Numbered from the stretch's first letter, positions 1 through 8,375 are shown. The stretch: DNA of 46,906 nucleotides from Isachenkonia alkalipeptolytica (GCF_009910325.1 NZ_SUMG01000020.1:1-46906), one strand, 5' to 3'. Program-made: numbers and translations. The notes: generated from the sequence alone by a model not told the origin.

Positions 1-2
1 TT

Positions 3-491
3 TTAGTGGCCATTATTGTGAGTCTGCTACTGCCCCCGGCGACCCCGCTGATCGGGATGTTGATGTTCGGAAACCTGTTAAAGGAATGTACCGTAACCGA
101 CCGACTGTCGCAAACGGCGCAAAACGAACTGATCAACATCGTAACGATTTTACTGGGAATCAGTGTAGGAGCCTCGGCGAAAGCGGAGCAGTTCCTGGAA
201 TTTGAAACCATTCAAATCATTGTTCTGGGCGTTGTGGCCTTTGGGGTAGGTACGGCTTCGGGACTGATCATCGCTAAGCTGATGAACAAGATCTCGAAAA
301 AAGCCATCAATCCTCTGATCGGCGCTGCAGGCGTATCCGCGGTACCCATGGCCTCCCGGGTGGTCCAAAGCGTGGGCCAAAAGGAAAACCCCAGCAACTT
401 CCTGTTGATGCACGCCATGGGACCTAACGTATCCGGCGTCATCGGCTCCGCCGTCGCCGCCGGCGTCATGCTCTCCCTCTTCGGCGGCTAG
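3..491 (+). CDS. Na+-translocating decarboxylase beta subunit, 3' part only
   Basis: This is the C-terminal part of the membrane carboxybiotin decarboxylase (OadB/GcdB/MmdB family), which couples decarboxylation of a biotin-bound carboxyl group to Na+ export. The 5' part lies left of the window; the reading frame is open from base 3, and the GTG at 6 is internal, not a start. Seen: hydrophobic helices, a PPATPLIG stretch near the left edge, and the family's C-terminal stretch [17 protein letters not shown] ending in a glycine-rich tail. Family knowledge: full proteins are about 370-430 residues with 9-11 membrane segments, and work with a carboxyltransferase alpha subunit and a biotin carrier, which would be upstream. 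The substrate (oxaloacetate, glutaconyl-, methylmalonyl- or malonyl-CoA) cannot be told from this fragment. A malonyl-CoA type would fit the catabolic cluster to the right, but that is inference. Confidence 0.9.
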   Translation, partial: LVAIIVSLLLPPATPLIGMLMFGNLLKECTVTDRLSQTAQNELINIVTILLGISVGASAKAEQFLEFETIQIIVLGVVAFGVGTASGLIIAKLMNKISKKAINPLIGAAGVSAVPMASRVVQSVGQKENPSNFLLMHAMGPNVSGVIGSAVAAGVMLSLFGG

Positions 492-500
492 CAAAAGCGG

Positions 501-700
501 GTGACAGCGGGACGGAGTTTTTGTCATCTTTTTAAGATCTTTTGACAGCAACACGGAGTTTTTGTCATCTTTTAAAAATGGTTTGATAGGGATAGCTGTT
601 TTGACAGGGAAAGGGAGTTATTTGTCCGGGGATGACAAAAACTCCGTCCCCCTGTCATCGTTTGTCCGGGGATGACAAAAACTCCGTCCCCCTGTCATCG
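501..700. repeat. Cluster of GGGACGGAGTTTTTGTCATC-type repeats, both orientations
   Basis: The gap 492-754 is filled mainly with copies of one short unit. A 28-nt copy lies at 501-528 (+). A degraded copy lies at about 543-570 (+). Two copies in the opposite orientation lie at 631-658 and 671-698, inside a perfect tandem duplication of 40 bases (621-660 equals 661-700). The + copies face the - copies, so the block can fold into a large hairpin. Another + copy sits at 46341-46368, differing at two positions from the one at 501-528. Such GGGGACGG...TGTC intergenic units are common in Clostridia and resemble REP-like elements moved by Y1 (RAYT/IS200-like) transposases. No transposase gene is present in the window. 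Confidence 0.85.
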
Positions 701-754
701 TTCCCTTGTCATCTTGTCATCTCGAAACGTAAAAATAGGAAAGAAGGTGTGGAG

Positions 755-2248
755 ATGGATGAATCACTAAAAAGTAAAGAAATTATGGAAGCAACCATTG
801 AAAGAATTCATCATTTAATGGAGGAAGGCGAGCTTACCTGCCGGGAACTGGTGGAGTTTTATTTGAAACGCATAGAAGCTTATGATCAGAAAGGCCCTAA
901 AATCAACTCGATCATAAAAATTAATCCTGATGCCTTGAAGATTGCGGATGAGCTGGATGCAAAGTACGAAAAAACAGGGTTGACGGGATCCCTTCATGGA
1001 ATTCCTGTTTTGTTAAAAGATAATGTGGATACGAAGGATATGGAAACCACGGCAGGCTCTTTAAGTTTGGAGGAGTCCATACCGAAGGAAGACGCTTTTA
1101 TCACGAAACGTATGAAGGAAGCGGGAGCCATTATTATTGCCAAGGTAAATCTTCATGAATTCGCCGTTTGGGGAGAAACCGTAAGCTCTGTTTTAGGCCA
1201 GACCCTTAACCCCTATGATCTAACAAGAACCCCGGGAGGGTCCAGCGGCGGTACCGGCGCAAGCGTTGCCTCAAATTTTGGAATGGTGGGAATCGGAACG
1301 GATACGATTAACTCTGTACGGTCTCCGGCGTCGGCATGCAGTCTTGTAGGTTTTCGACCGACGGTTGGGCTTATCAGCAAAACCGGGATTGTTCCCTATT
1401 CATTTACCCAGGATACGGCAGGTCCGATTTGTCGGAGTGTGGAAGATGCGGTGAAACTGTTGGATGTAATCCGCGGTTACGATCCGAAGGATAGGGCAAC
1501 GGCCGGGGCCCGTGAAATGCAAACCGGTTATTTTGCCAAGCATTTGAAAAGGGATGGATTGAAGAAAAAACGGATCGGCGTTCTAAGAAGCTTTTTTGGC
1601 AAAGAAAAAGTACATGCAGAGGTGAATGAACAGATCAATAAACGCTTGGAGGATATCCAAAAGTCCGGCGGTGTGGTGGTGGATCTTGATGAAAGCATCG
1701 ATGCGGATCAACTGATTAAAGAGGTCAGCGTTCATTTATATGAATTGAAAAGGGAGTTGAATGAATACCTGGAAGCCTTGGGAGAGCCGGCGAAGGTGGG
1801 GTCCCTGAAAGAAATCATTGACTCGGGAAAGTTTCACAAAGGAATAGAAGAGAACATTAAAATTGCCCAAGACTTGAGTACCGATACTCCCGAGTATCAT
1901 AATCGTCTAAAAAAACGAAAGCAACTAAGAAATCAAGTGGTTGAGATCATGGAAAAAAATCAACTGGATGCCATCGTATATCCTCATCAAAAGCGTCCCG
2001 TGGTAAAGGTGGGAGAATCCCAAGTGGACCGGAACGGAGTAATCGGATCGGTTACAGGGTTTCCTAGCTGTGTTGTCCCTGGAGGATTTACAAGCGCAAC
2101 GGCTGAGGCTCCCGGAGGAATCCCTGTGGGGATTGAGTTTTTAACAAGGGAATGGGATGAAGCCACGTTAATTGAAATTGTCTATGGATTTGAACAAAAC
2201 ACTTTATGTCGCAAGTCACCCATGGAGGTACCGGCGGTGGAGTCGTAA
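755..2248 (+). CDS. Amidase (amidase signature family)
   Basis: A 497-residue hydrolase of the amidase signature family, which cleaves carboxamides to acid plus ammonia using a Lys-Ser-Ser triad. Seen: Lys88 in LLKDN, Ser163 in the GGSSGG loop, and the probable nucleophile Ser187 in DTINSVRSPAS. The usual motif is DTGGSIR, so the two glycines before the nucleophile are Ile and Asn here. Length is normal. The start is ATG 755, preceded by GAAGGTGTGGAG; a longer open frame back to 632 only translates the repeat block and is not used. The gene stands alone, ending at a terminator at 2301-2340. The substrate is unknown. A role in hydrolysing an amide product of the downstream carbamoyltransferase genes (oxamate or malonamate) is a guess from proximity. 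Glutamyl-tRNA amidotransferase GatA is unlikely because GatB/GatC are absent. Confidence 0.9.
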   Translation: MDESLKSKEIMEATIERIHHLMEEGELTCRELVEFYLKRIEAYDQKGPKINSIIKINPDALKIADELDAKYEKTGLTGSLHGIPVLLKDNVDTKDMETTAGSLSLEESIPKEDAFITKRMKEAGAIIIAKVNLHEFAVWGETVSSVLGQTLNPYDLTRTPGGSSGGTGASVASNFGMVGIGTDTINSVRSPASACSLVGFRPTVGLISKTGIVPYSFTQDTAGPICRSVEDAVKLLDVIRGYDPKDRATAGAREMQTGYFAKHLKRDGLKKKRIGVLRSFFGKEKVHAEVNEQINKRLEDIQKSGGVVVDLDESIDADQLIKEVSVHLYELKRELNEYLEALGEPAKVGSLKEIIDSGKFHKGIEENIKIAQDLSTDTPEYHNRLKKRKQLRNQVVEIMEKNQLDAIVYPHQKRPVVKVGESQVDRNGVIGSVTGFPSCVVPGGFTSATAEAPGGIPVGIEFLTREWDEATLIEIVYGFEQNTLCRKSPMEVPAVES

Positions 2249-2300
2249 CAGAGCTTCATAAGTGATTTCGCCTAGTAGATAATCGGAATATGACAAAAAA

Positions 2301-2340
2301 ACCAGTAAAGGATGAATAGTCATCATTTACTGGTCTTTTA
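2301..2340 (+). terminator. Rho-independent terminator after the amidase
   Basis: A 15-bp stem with one mismatch (2301-2315 against 2320-2334) and a 4-nt loop, followed by CTTTTA. It separates the amidase from the universal stress protein gene. Confidence 0.7.
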
Positions 2341-2365
2341 AATAGTCGAGAATTTTTATTAATAG

Positions 2366-2398
2366 TTGACAATGGTTTGTTGTAAAAAGCATTATAAT
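2366..2398 (+). promoter_or_regulatory. Candidate promoter of the universal stress protein gene
   Basis: A perfect TTGACA at 2366-2371 and a perfect TATAAT at 2393-2398, with a spacer of 21 bases, longer than the usual 17. The start codon is about 110 bases downstream, so the leader would be long and AT-rich. The long spacer is the reason for limited confidence. Confidence 0.45.
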
Positions 2399-2511
2399 AA
2401 GCCGAGATAAGCATAAAAACCTAGTGCCTATAAAATGGGTTCGTTTAATTTGTAAAAGATGAGGGTATATTCATATTACAATATAAAATTATTATATGAG
2501 GAGGTATGAAA

Positions 2512-2946
2512 ATGAAAATTTTAGTAGGATACGACGGTTCGGAAGGCAGTAAAAAAGCCTTGGAGAAGGCAAAAAATTTGATATCCACTTGTGATGTTTC
2601 TGAAATCACTATGGTCCACGTAGAACAGCATAGTGCAATTGAATACGCACCCTATGGTGGGGTAGTGAAAATGGGGGATATGGAGAATACCGCAGAGGAA
2701 GTTTTCGGAGAGGACTTTAAGGAGATGCAGGAAGCGGCAAAAACCATTGAAAATAGCAAGGTAGAACTTAAAATCATTGAAGGAAATGACCCCGCACAGG
2801 TTCTGGCGGATTACGCAAAGGAGAAAGAATTTGATCTCATTGTAGTAGGGGCAAGAGGAACCACCGGACTGAATAAATGGAAACCCGGCAGTATTAGTAA
2901 AGCAATCGTGGATAATTGCTGCACAACGGTAATGGTTGTAAAATAA
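2512..2946 (+). CDS. Universal stress protein, UspA family
   Basis: A 144-residue single-domain UspA-family protein. These are cytoplasmic ATP-binding stress proteins whose exact roles vary. Seen: the N-terminal beta strand KILVGYDGSEGS, and the C-terminal nucleotide-binding pattern G-x2-G-x9-G-S (GARG ... GSIS), so it should be of the ATP-binding type. The start is ATG 2512, seven bases after GAGGAGG; an ATG at 2506 touches the ribosome binding site and is less likely. It is monocistronic, with its own promoter candidate and a terminator, and is not obviously tied to the catabolic genes. Confidence 0.93.
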   Translation: MKILVGYDGSEGSKKALEKAKNLISTCDVSEITMVHVEQHSAIEYAPYGGVVKMGDMENTAEEVFGEDFKEMQEAAKTIENSKVELKIIEGNDPAQVLADYAKEKEFDLIVVGARGTTGLNKWKPGSISKAIVDNCCTTVMVVK

Positions 2947-2960
2947 AAGGTAATAAAGGT

Positions 2961-3021
2961 AAACGCCTGAAGTTTAATCGCTGATTTATTTCTTTGCGCT
3001 TAGACTTTGGGCGTTTTTTTT
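2961..3021 (+). terminator. Terminator after the universal stress protein gene
   Basis: AAACGCC at 2961-2967 pairs with GGCGTTT at about 3010-3016, with a partly paired interior (GAAGT with ACTT), followed by a run of eight T. The loop is long. Confidence 0.6.
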
Positions 3022-3106
3022 GTTGTTCTATAATATTCTAAAAATGAATATTAAATCTTTAGTGGAACTTACTAAATAAAAAAATAAACTGGAGGGTTTA
3101 TGTCGA

Positions 3107-3214
3107 ATGAACAACCATGAAAGAACTACGAGAAATTTGTTGCAAATACTTAATCAGAAAAGTATAGAGATGAATCATCTGCGCAATCCTATAAAAAAGA
3201 ATGAAACTTGTTAA
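3107..3214 (+). CDS. Possible 35-codon small ORF
   Basis: In the 435-base gap 2947-3381 there is a short frame with ATG at 3107, preceded by GGAGGG at 3091-3096. It encodes 35 residues beginning MNNHERTTRNLL. The charged, helical look and the LLQILNQKSIEMNHL stretch are faintly like Spo0E-type small phosphatases, but the Spo0E signature is not convincing. A competing ATG at 3100 opens only six codons. It may be a real small protein, a decayed one, or chance. Apart from this and the adjacent regulatory signals, nothing else is seen in the gap. Confidence 0.25.
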   Translation: MNNHERTTRNLLQILNQKSIEMNHLRNPIKKNETC

Positions 3215-3284
3215 TACTTTAGCAAAAATGTTGTGAAATATTTCTAAAAACTCTGGGAATTTAGAATAAAAGTTGTTAAGTAGT

Positions 3285-3336
3285 ACCAAAGGATTTTTTG
3301 GTATAATGTTTGTAAGTTGAAAATTAAGAATATAAT
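3285..3336 (+). promoter_or_regulatory. Candidate promoter and operator of the first molybdenum hydroxylase operon
   Basis: A TATAAT at 3302-3307 is overlapped by a perfect dyad ACCAAA-N6-TTTGGT (3285-3302); a second TATAAT is at 3331-3336. No good -35 box is at the right distance from either, which would fit an activator-dependent promoter. The dyad could be a binding site for the PucR or ModE-like regulator encoded downstream, but I do not recognise a known box. Confidence 0.35.
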
Positions 3337-3381
3337 AATATATTCAGCGTAGTGTTTATTGTAAAACATGGAGGTGTTTAG

Positions 3382-4215
3382 ATGAAATCCTTTGAATATT
3401 TCAAAGTGAAAACCGTAGCAGAAGCCATTGACCGATTAAAAGAAAATCCCGACGGCAGTCATATTCTAAACGGCGGGACGGATTTAGTTCTCCGGATGAG
3501 AGAGAACCATCTACACCCGGATCGGATCATCGATATTCGGGGAATTGAAGAGTTGAAAGAAATCAGATTTTCTAAAGAAGAGGGTCTTTTTGTAGGGGCA
3601 TGCGTTCCCTTGGGCGAAATGGCCCATCATAAAAGTGTGGTCGAACATTATTCGCTACTGGCCGATGCTGCAGAACTAGTAGGTTCGGGTCAAATCCGGA
3701 ACGTAGCAACCATGGCGGGGAATCTATGCAATGCCTCTCCATTAGCGGACACGGCGACTCCGGCTCTGGTTTTGAAAGCGGTAATGATTGTAGAGGGTAG
3801 CAACGGGGAAAAGGAAATCCCTGTTAATGAATTTTTCAAAGGCGTTCGGCGAACGGCTCTAGAAAAAACCGATGTGGTAAAAGGTGTAAGAATACCTTAT
3901 GAGGAAGGTTTGCAAGGAAGTTTTCAAAAGGCCTCCAGAAGAAAAGACGTGGATCTTTCCACGGTTTGCGCCAGCGGAGTGAAAATCGGAGACGAATACC
4001 GGTTCGCCTTGGGAGCGGTGGCTCCGACCCCTCTTCGCTTACCAAAGGTAGAGAGCTTTCTAAAAGGAAAAGAAATTAATGAAGATACGATTAAGCAAGC
4101 TTTGGACTTGATCGATGATGAGATCTCACCGATCGATGATGTGCGCAGTACAAAAGAATTCAGAGTCCATCTTGCGAAGACTTTAGTACAAAGATGTCTT
4201 GAACAAATGGCTTAA
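3382..4215 (+). CDS. Molybdenum hydroxylase 1, FAD-binding subunit (xanthine dehydrogenase family)
   Basis: A 277-residue FAD subunit (CoxM/XdhB type) of a three-subunit molybdenum hydroxylase. It passes electrons from the [2Fe-2S] centres through FAD to NAD+ or another acceptor. Seen: the flavin loop LNGGTDLVLRM near residue 31, the second FAD loop with SGQIRNVATMAGNLCNAS near residue 105, and the C-terminal domain with SPIDDVRSTKEFR. No extra [4Fe-4S] insertion of the 4-hydroxybenzoyl-CoA reductase type is visible. The start ATG 3382 follows GGAGGTG. It is the first gene of an operon with the Fe-S subunit (15-base gap) and the molybdopterin subunit. Substrate: purine by family habit, but see the permease entry and the findings. 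Confidence 0.93.
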   Translation: MKSFEYFKVKTVAEAIDRLKENPDGSHILNGGTDLVLRMRENHLHPDRIIDIRGIEELKEIRFSKEEGLFVGACVPLGEMAHHKSVVEHYSLLADAAELVGSGQIRNVATMAGNLCNASPLADTATPALVLKAVMIVEGSNGEKEIPVNEFFKGVRRTALEKTDVVKGVRIPYEEGLQGSFQKASRRKDVDLSTVCASGVKIGDEYRFALGAVAPTPLRLPKVESFLKGKEINEDTIKQALDLIDDEISPIDDVRSTKEFRVHLAKTLVQRCLEQMA

Positions 4216-4230
4216 ACGGAGGTGTAATTG

Positions 4231-4692
4231 ATGAAAATTAAATTCACGTTAAATCAGGAAGTCATAGAACATGAAGTTGCTCCGAATAAAACCTTAGTCA
4301 ATATGTTACGGGAGGATTTTGATCTCACGGGAGCAAAAGAAGGGTGCGGTGGGGGAGAATGCGGCTCATGCACTATTCTTTTCAACGGAAAACCGGTAAC
4401 ATCCTGTCTTATGTTAGGGGTTCAGGCAGACGGTCAGGAAATCACCACAATTGAAGGGTTATCCCAAGGAAATGAATTGGACGAATTACAAAAAACCTTT
4501 ATTTCCACCGGCGCTCTCCAGTGCGGATACTGCACACCCGGGATGATCTTGACTGCAAAAGGGTTGTTATCGGAGAATCCGGACCCCACAAGAGAAGAGA
4601 TTAAGACGGCTTTAAGCGGTAATCTATGTCGATGCACAGGATATAAACGAATAATTGAAGCGGTAGAGCAAGCAGCAAAACACTACCGATAA
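4231..4692 (+). CDS. Molybdenum hydroxylase 1, [2Fe-2S] subunit
   Basis: A 153-residue iron-sulfur subunit that carries two [2Fe-2S] clusters between the molybdenum site and FAD. Seen: the plant-type ferredoxin ligands Cys39, Cys44, Cys47 and Cys59 (GCGGGECGSC ... TSC) and the second, helical-domain cluster ligands Cys98, Cys101, Cys133 and Cys135 (CGYC ... CRC). All eight are present, so it should be functional. The start is ATG 4231 with ACGGAGGTG seven bases upstream; a TTG at 4228 is rejected. It lies 14 bases before the molybdopterin subunit. Confidence 0.94.
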   Translation: MKIKFTLNQEVIEHEVAPNKTLVNMLREDFDLTGAKEGCGGGECGSCTILFNGKPVTSCLMLGVQADGQEITTIEGLSQGNELDELQKTFISTGALQCGYCTPGMILTAKGLLSENPDPTREEIKTALSGNLCRCTGYKRIIEAVEQAAKHYR

Positions 4693-4706
4693 AGGAGGGA
4701 CCTTAG

Positions 4707-7022
4707 ATGAAATATGTTGGTCAAAATGTGGAACGGGTTGACGGAATAAAAAAGGTCACGGGAGATTTGAAATATGTGGATGATATGAAACTCCCGAGAA
4801 TGCTATATGCAGGGGTGAAAAGAAGCCCCCATGCCCATGCGAAAATCTTAAAAATCGACACGACCTTAGCGGAGCAACACCCCGGGGTAAAGGCCGTGGT
4901 TACAGGGAAGGATTTTCCCAAAAAAGCGGGACTGTACCTAACGGATAAAACGTTTTTTGCTGTGGATAAAACCCGGTTTACCGGAGAAGCGGTTGCTGCG
5001 GTGGCTGCGGAAACTGAAGAGATCGCAAAAGAAGCGGCGGAGCTTATTGAAGTGGAATATGAGGTCTTGCCTTCTCTTCACGATGCTAAGGAAGCGATTA
5101 AAGAAGATGCACCCCTTATTCACCCCGAGTTAGGGGATTACCGGGTAGTTCCCATTTTTAAACCGGTTCCGGGAACCAATATCAGTGAACATTTCAAGCT
5201 TAGAAAAGGGAATGTAGAGGATGCTTTTAAAAAAGCCCATAGGATCTTTGAGAAAGAGTTTTACGTTCCCCATATACAGCACACCCCCATTGAAAATCAC
5301 GTTGCCATAGCTCAGTACGATCGTGAGAAAAATTTAACGGTATGGGCGAGTTGTCAGTCACCCTATGCTGTACGGGCGGCGTTGTCCGATGCCTTTGAGG
5401 TTCCCTTTCATAAACTGCGGGTAATCTCACCGGCGGTGGGAGGCGGTTTCGGTGCAAAAGCGGGCACAACCCTGGAAGGAATTATTATACCCCTGGCAAT
5501 GAAACTCGGTAATCGTCCGATAAAACTCACGTATAACCGGGAAGATGAATTTGTCAGTTCCTATGTTCGACAGGCTCTGCACTCGAAATTCAAAACCGCT
5601 GTGGATAAAAACGGTAAAATACTAGCGGTGGAAAACGAATTTATTTGGGACGGCGGCGCGTTTACGGAGTACGGGGTAAATATTGCGAAATCTGCCGGGT
5701 TTGCTGCCGTAGGCCCTTATGATGTGGAAAATATTCATTGTGATTCCTATGCGGTATATACAAACAATCCCGTAGGCGGACCTTACCGAGGATTCGGTAT
5801 GGCGGAAATACACTTCGGCATTGAACAGAATATGGATCACATTGCTAGAGAAATGGAAATGGACCCGATAGAACTTCGAAGAATCAACGCACAAAAACCG
5901 GGAGGAACAACCGCCACCGGTGCAAAGGTGGATGCGGCTTGCGGCCTGGAAGAAAGCTTGGAAGCGGTGGTCAAGGAAATTGACTATCACACGCCTTCAG
6001 AGCAACCGGCGGATCCGAATAAAGTTCGGGCAAAGGGGATTGCTTGCGGAATGAAAGCCCCTTCTATGCCGAATAATGCAGGTTCTTCCGCTGTAGTGAG
6101 AATTAATGAGGATGGTTCGGCATTTCTCTCGGTAAGTGCCCAGGATTTAGGTCAAGGTTCGGATACCGCTCTTTCTCAGATCGCTGCGGAAGGGTTGCAA
6201 ATTCCTGTAGAGAAAATCACAATAAAAACAGGAGATACCGACCATACTCCCTATGAGTGGCAAACCGTTGCAAGTCGGATCACTTATTCTACAGGAAATG
6301 CCATTATCAAAGCTTGTGAGGATGTAAAAAGACAATTGGCAAACTTGGCTTCACGGAAACTGGAAGTTCCGGAAGAAGAACTTATTTTAGATGATGAGCA
6401 TGTGGTTTGGGAAAAGGATGCCTCTAAAAAGGTTCCGGTCCGAGACTTAGCCTTAGGACTTCAGTTTGAAGACGGTTCCGGAATTCACGGACCGATTATC
6501 GGCCGGGGATCCTTTGTACCGGAAGGTGTGGTGAACTTCGATCCGGAAACCGGCTTATCGGAAAAACCTGTTGTGTTCTGGACTTATGGTGCCTATGGGG
6601 TAGAGATTGAAGTGGATAAACAAACCGGAAACATTCAGGTGTTAAAAGCAACAACCTGCTTTGATGTGGGCAAGGCCATCAATCCGGAACTTGTAAAAGC
6701 TCAGTGTGAAGGAGCGGTAGTCCAAGGTTTGGGATCAGCAATCTTTGAAGAAATCATTATGAAAGACGGAAAGTTCCAAAATTCCAACTTTGCAGATTAT
6801 AAGATTCCAACTTCGGGAGATATGCCGGAGATGACCATTCATATCGCAGAGAATCCTCAATATGACGGGCCCTATGGCGCCCGGGGAATGGCGGAGCCGG
6901 CTATGATTCCTGCAGCTCCCTCCATCGTGAATGCGTTTTATAATGCCACGGGCATCGCGATGAACAAGCTTCCTTTAACGCCGGAAAGGGTTGTTAATGC
7001 TCTTAAAGAGCATAATAAATAA
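4707..7022 (+). CDS. Molybdenum hydroxylase 1, molybdopterin-binding catalytic subunit
   Basis: The 771-residue catalytic subunit, which hydroxylates a carbon next to ring nitrogen using water-derived oxygen. Seen: the N-terminal xanthine-dehydrogenase a/b hammerhead domain (roughly residues 15-120) and the cofactor domain with VGGGFGAKAG (244-253). Arg361 in PYRGFG matches the substrate-binding Arg880 of bovine xanthine oxidase. Glu730 in GMAEPA matches the catalytic base Glu1261. Odd: the residue after GFGAK is Ala252, where purine-oxidising xanthine dehydrogenases have Glu802. Substrate choice may therefore differ from classical xanthine dehydrogenase. The cofactor may carry the labile selenium handled by YqeB, encoded at 20247. 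It is followed by a hairpin and then the permease gene, so uptake and oxidation are probably co-expressed. Confidence 0.93.
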   Translation: MKYVGQNVERVDGIKKVTGDLKYVDDMKLPRMLYAGVKRSPHAHAKILKIDTTLAEQHPGVKAVVTGKDFPKKAGLYLTDKTFFAVDKTRFTGEAVAAVAAETEEIAKEAAELIEVEYEVLPSLHDAKEAIKEDAPLIHPELGDYRVVPIFKPVPGTNISEHFKLRKGNVEDAFKKAHRIFEKEFYVPHIQHTPIENHVAIAQYDREKNLTVWASCQSPYAVRAALSDAFEVPFHKLRVISPAVGGGFGAKAGTTLEGIIIPLAMKLGNRPIKLTYNREDEFVSSYVRQALHSKFKTAVDKNGKILAVENEFIWDGGAFTEYGVNIAKSAGFAAVGPYDVENIHCDSYAVYTNNPVGGPYRGFGMAEIHFGIEQNMDHIAREMEMDPIELRRINAQKPGGTTATGAKVDAACGLEESLEAVVKEIDYHTPSEQPADPNKVRAKGIACGMKAPSMPNNAGSSAVVRINEDGSAFLSVSAQDLGQGSDTALSQIAAEGLQIPVEKITIKTGDTDHTPYEWQTVASRITYSTGNAIIKACEDVKRQLANLASRKLEVPEEELILDDEHVVWEKDASKKVPVRDLALGLQFEDGSGIHGPIIGRGSFVPEGVVNFDPETGLSEKPVVFWTYGAYGVEIEVDKQTGNIQVLKATTCFDVGKAINPELVKAQCEGAVVQGLGSAIFEEIIMKDGKFQNSNFADYKIPTSGDMPEMTIHIAENPQYDGPYGARGMAEPAMIPAAPSIVNAFYNATGIAMNKLPLTPERVVNALKEHNK

Positions 7023-7030
7023 ATACATTT

Positions 7031-7059
7031 CAAAGGAAAAGTCTTAGGCTTTTCCTTTG
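7031..7059 (+). other. Intercistronic hairpin without a U tract
   Basis: A perfect 11-bp stem (CAAAGGAAAAG at 7031-7041 with its complement at 7049-7059) and a 7-nt loop lie between the molybdenum hydroxylase and the permease. It is not followed by a T run, so it may set mRNA stability or cause partial attenuation rather than end transcription. Confidence 0.55.
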
Positions 7060-7121
7060 ATTCAAGCTTACAGGAAAGGAGGCGAGAAAAGAGTCGAATT
7101 TTTTTATAAGGAGGAAGGTAA

Positions 7122-8375
7122 ATGAGTGATGTTAAAGAAGAAAAAGAAGTCATGGATAATGATGCTGATTTTGTAGCAGCTTCAGACCTATCCAGTAATT
7201 TCAGTAAGGGACAGCAGGTATTTTTAGGATTTCAACACACTCTCGCAATGTTTGGTGCCTGTATTCTGGTACCGCTTTTAACCGGTTTAAGTGTTTCTGC
7301 CACATTGTTTGCCGTTGGTGCAGGTACTTTGATTTTCCATTTCATGACAGACCGAAAAGTACCGGCCTTTCTAGGGTCATCTTTTGCGTTTATCGGACCG
7401 TTGATTATAGCCGGTGAACAGGTTGGACTTCGAGCAGCGCAGGGCGGTATAATTCTAGCGGGTATTACATACATTATTGTAGGATACCTGATGGAATTGG
7501 CCGGCCCGGAAAAGGTCAAGCGGGTGTTTCCTCCCGTTGTTACAGGGCCGATCATTATGATCATCGGTTTAAGCTTAGCCCCTGTAGGGATTGATATGGC
7601 CAGCGGACACTGGGGTGTGGCACTGATCACTCTCGGTACGGCGGTTATTGTTAATATTTGGGGTAAAGGAATGATTAAAGTGCTTCCGATTGTAATCGGA
7701 TTGGCGGCAGGATATCTCGGTTCCTTGGCCTTTGGATTAATTGAAACCGCAGAAGTAGCAGAAGCCAGTATGGTAGGACTTCCGGGATTCACATTGCCGG
7801 AGTTTAACTCCACCGCTTTATTGTTGGTAGGACCGGCAGCCATTGTTTCTATTGTTGAACACTTTGGTGATGTGCTTGCGATTGGAAGTACCATCGGAAA
7901 AGATATTCGAAAAGACCCGGGGATTCCAAGAACCTTTTATGGTGGAGGACTCGCAACGATCCTATCCGGTTTTGTAGGCGGACCTTCCCTTACAACGTAT
8001 GGTGAAAACGTCGGGGTATTGGCACTGACCCGAGTGTATGCTACTTTTGTCGTTAGTATGGGAGCGGTATGGGCCATTGCTTTGGCTTTTATTCCGAAAA
8101 TCGAAGCGGCGATTCATACGATTCCCACTCCTGTAATCGGAGGAATTTCCGTACTTCTTTATGGTATGATCGCAGCCGTTGGTGTTCGTACGGTTGTTGA
8201 AAACAGAGTAAACTTCACGAAATCAAGAAACTTGATTGTAGCATCGGTAATCCTGGTGCTCGGTGTCGGCGGAGTAGGATTTGAAATCGGTGACATTGAA
8301 TTCAGTGCATTGGTTATTGCAGCGGTATCCGGTGTTGTTTTAAACCTTATTCTGCCTGGAGGAGAAGTTGCATAA
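7122..8375 (+). CDS. NCS2-family nucleobase permease, uracil-type substrate motif
   Basis: A 417-residue, multi-span proton symporter of the NCS2/NAT family (uracil, xanthine and uric acid permeases). Seen: the TM10-type signature TYGENVGVLALTRV, with Glu295 at the position of UraA Glu290, where xanthine permeases such as XanQ have Gln. The TM8 motif EHFGD has Glu246 (UraA Glu241) and Asp250; UraA has His there, while most NAT proteins have Asp. The pattern is thus closer to uracil or broad (RutG-like) transporters than to PbuX/XanQ xanthine permeases. The start ATG 7122 has AAGGAGGAAGG upstream. It is the last gene of the first hydroxylase operon, ended by a terminator at 8427-8464. Database names would probably read 'uracil-xanthine permease'; the substrate is unproven. 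Confidence 0.9.
   Translation: MSDVKEEKEVMDNDADFVAASDLSSNFSKGQQVFLGFQHTLAMFGACILVPLLTGLSVSATLFAVGAGTLIFHFMTDRKVPAFLGSSFAFIGPLIIAGEQVGLRAAQGGIILAGITYIIVGYLMELAGPEKVKRVFPPVVTGPIIMIIGLSLAPVGIDMASGHWGVALITLGTAVIVNIWGKGMIKVLPIVIGLAAGYLGSLAFGLIETAEVAEASMVGLPGFTLPEFNSTALLLVGPAAIVSIVEHFGDVLAIGSTIGKDIRKDPGIPRTFYGGGLATILSGFVGGPSLTTYGENVGVLALTRVYATFVVSMGAVWAIALAFIPKIEAAIHTIPTPVIGGISVLLYGMIAAVGVRTVVENRVNFTKSRNLIVASVILVLGVGGVGFEIGDIEFSALVIAAVSGVVLNLILPGGEVA

Noticed and set aside
501-700. Possible CRISPR array
   Set aside because: The units are few, in both orientations, and have no regular unique spacers; no cas genes are present.
632-754. Upstream in-frame extension of the amidase, starting at 632
   Set aside because: It translates the 40-base tandem repeat and has no ribosome binding site; ATG 755 does, and it matches the family length.
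2947-3381. Riboswitch (purine or other) in the leader of the first hydroxylase operon
   Set aside because: I could not find the conserved purine-aptamer core or another known aptamer; only a terminator, a small ORF and promoter-like boxes are visible.
7232-7894. 220-codon open frame on the - strand
   Set aside because: It lies wholly opposite the permease gene, has low-complexity Pro/Ile/Thr composition, and is a mirror of conserved hydrophobic codons.
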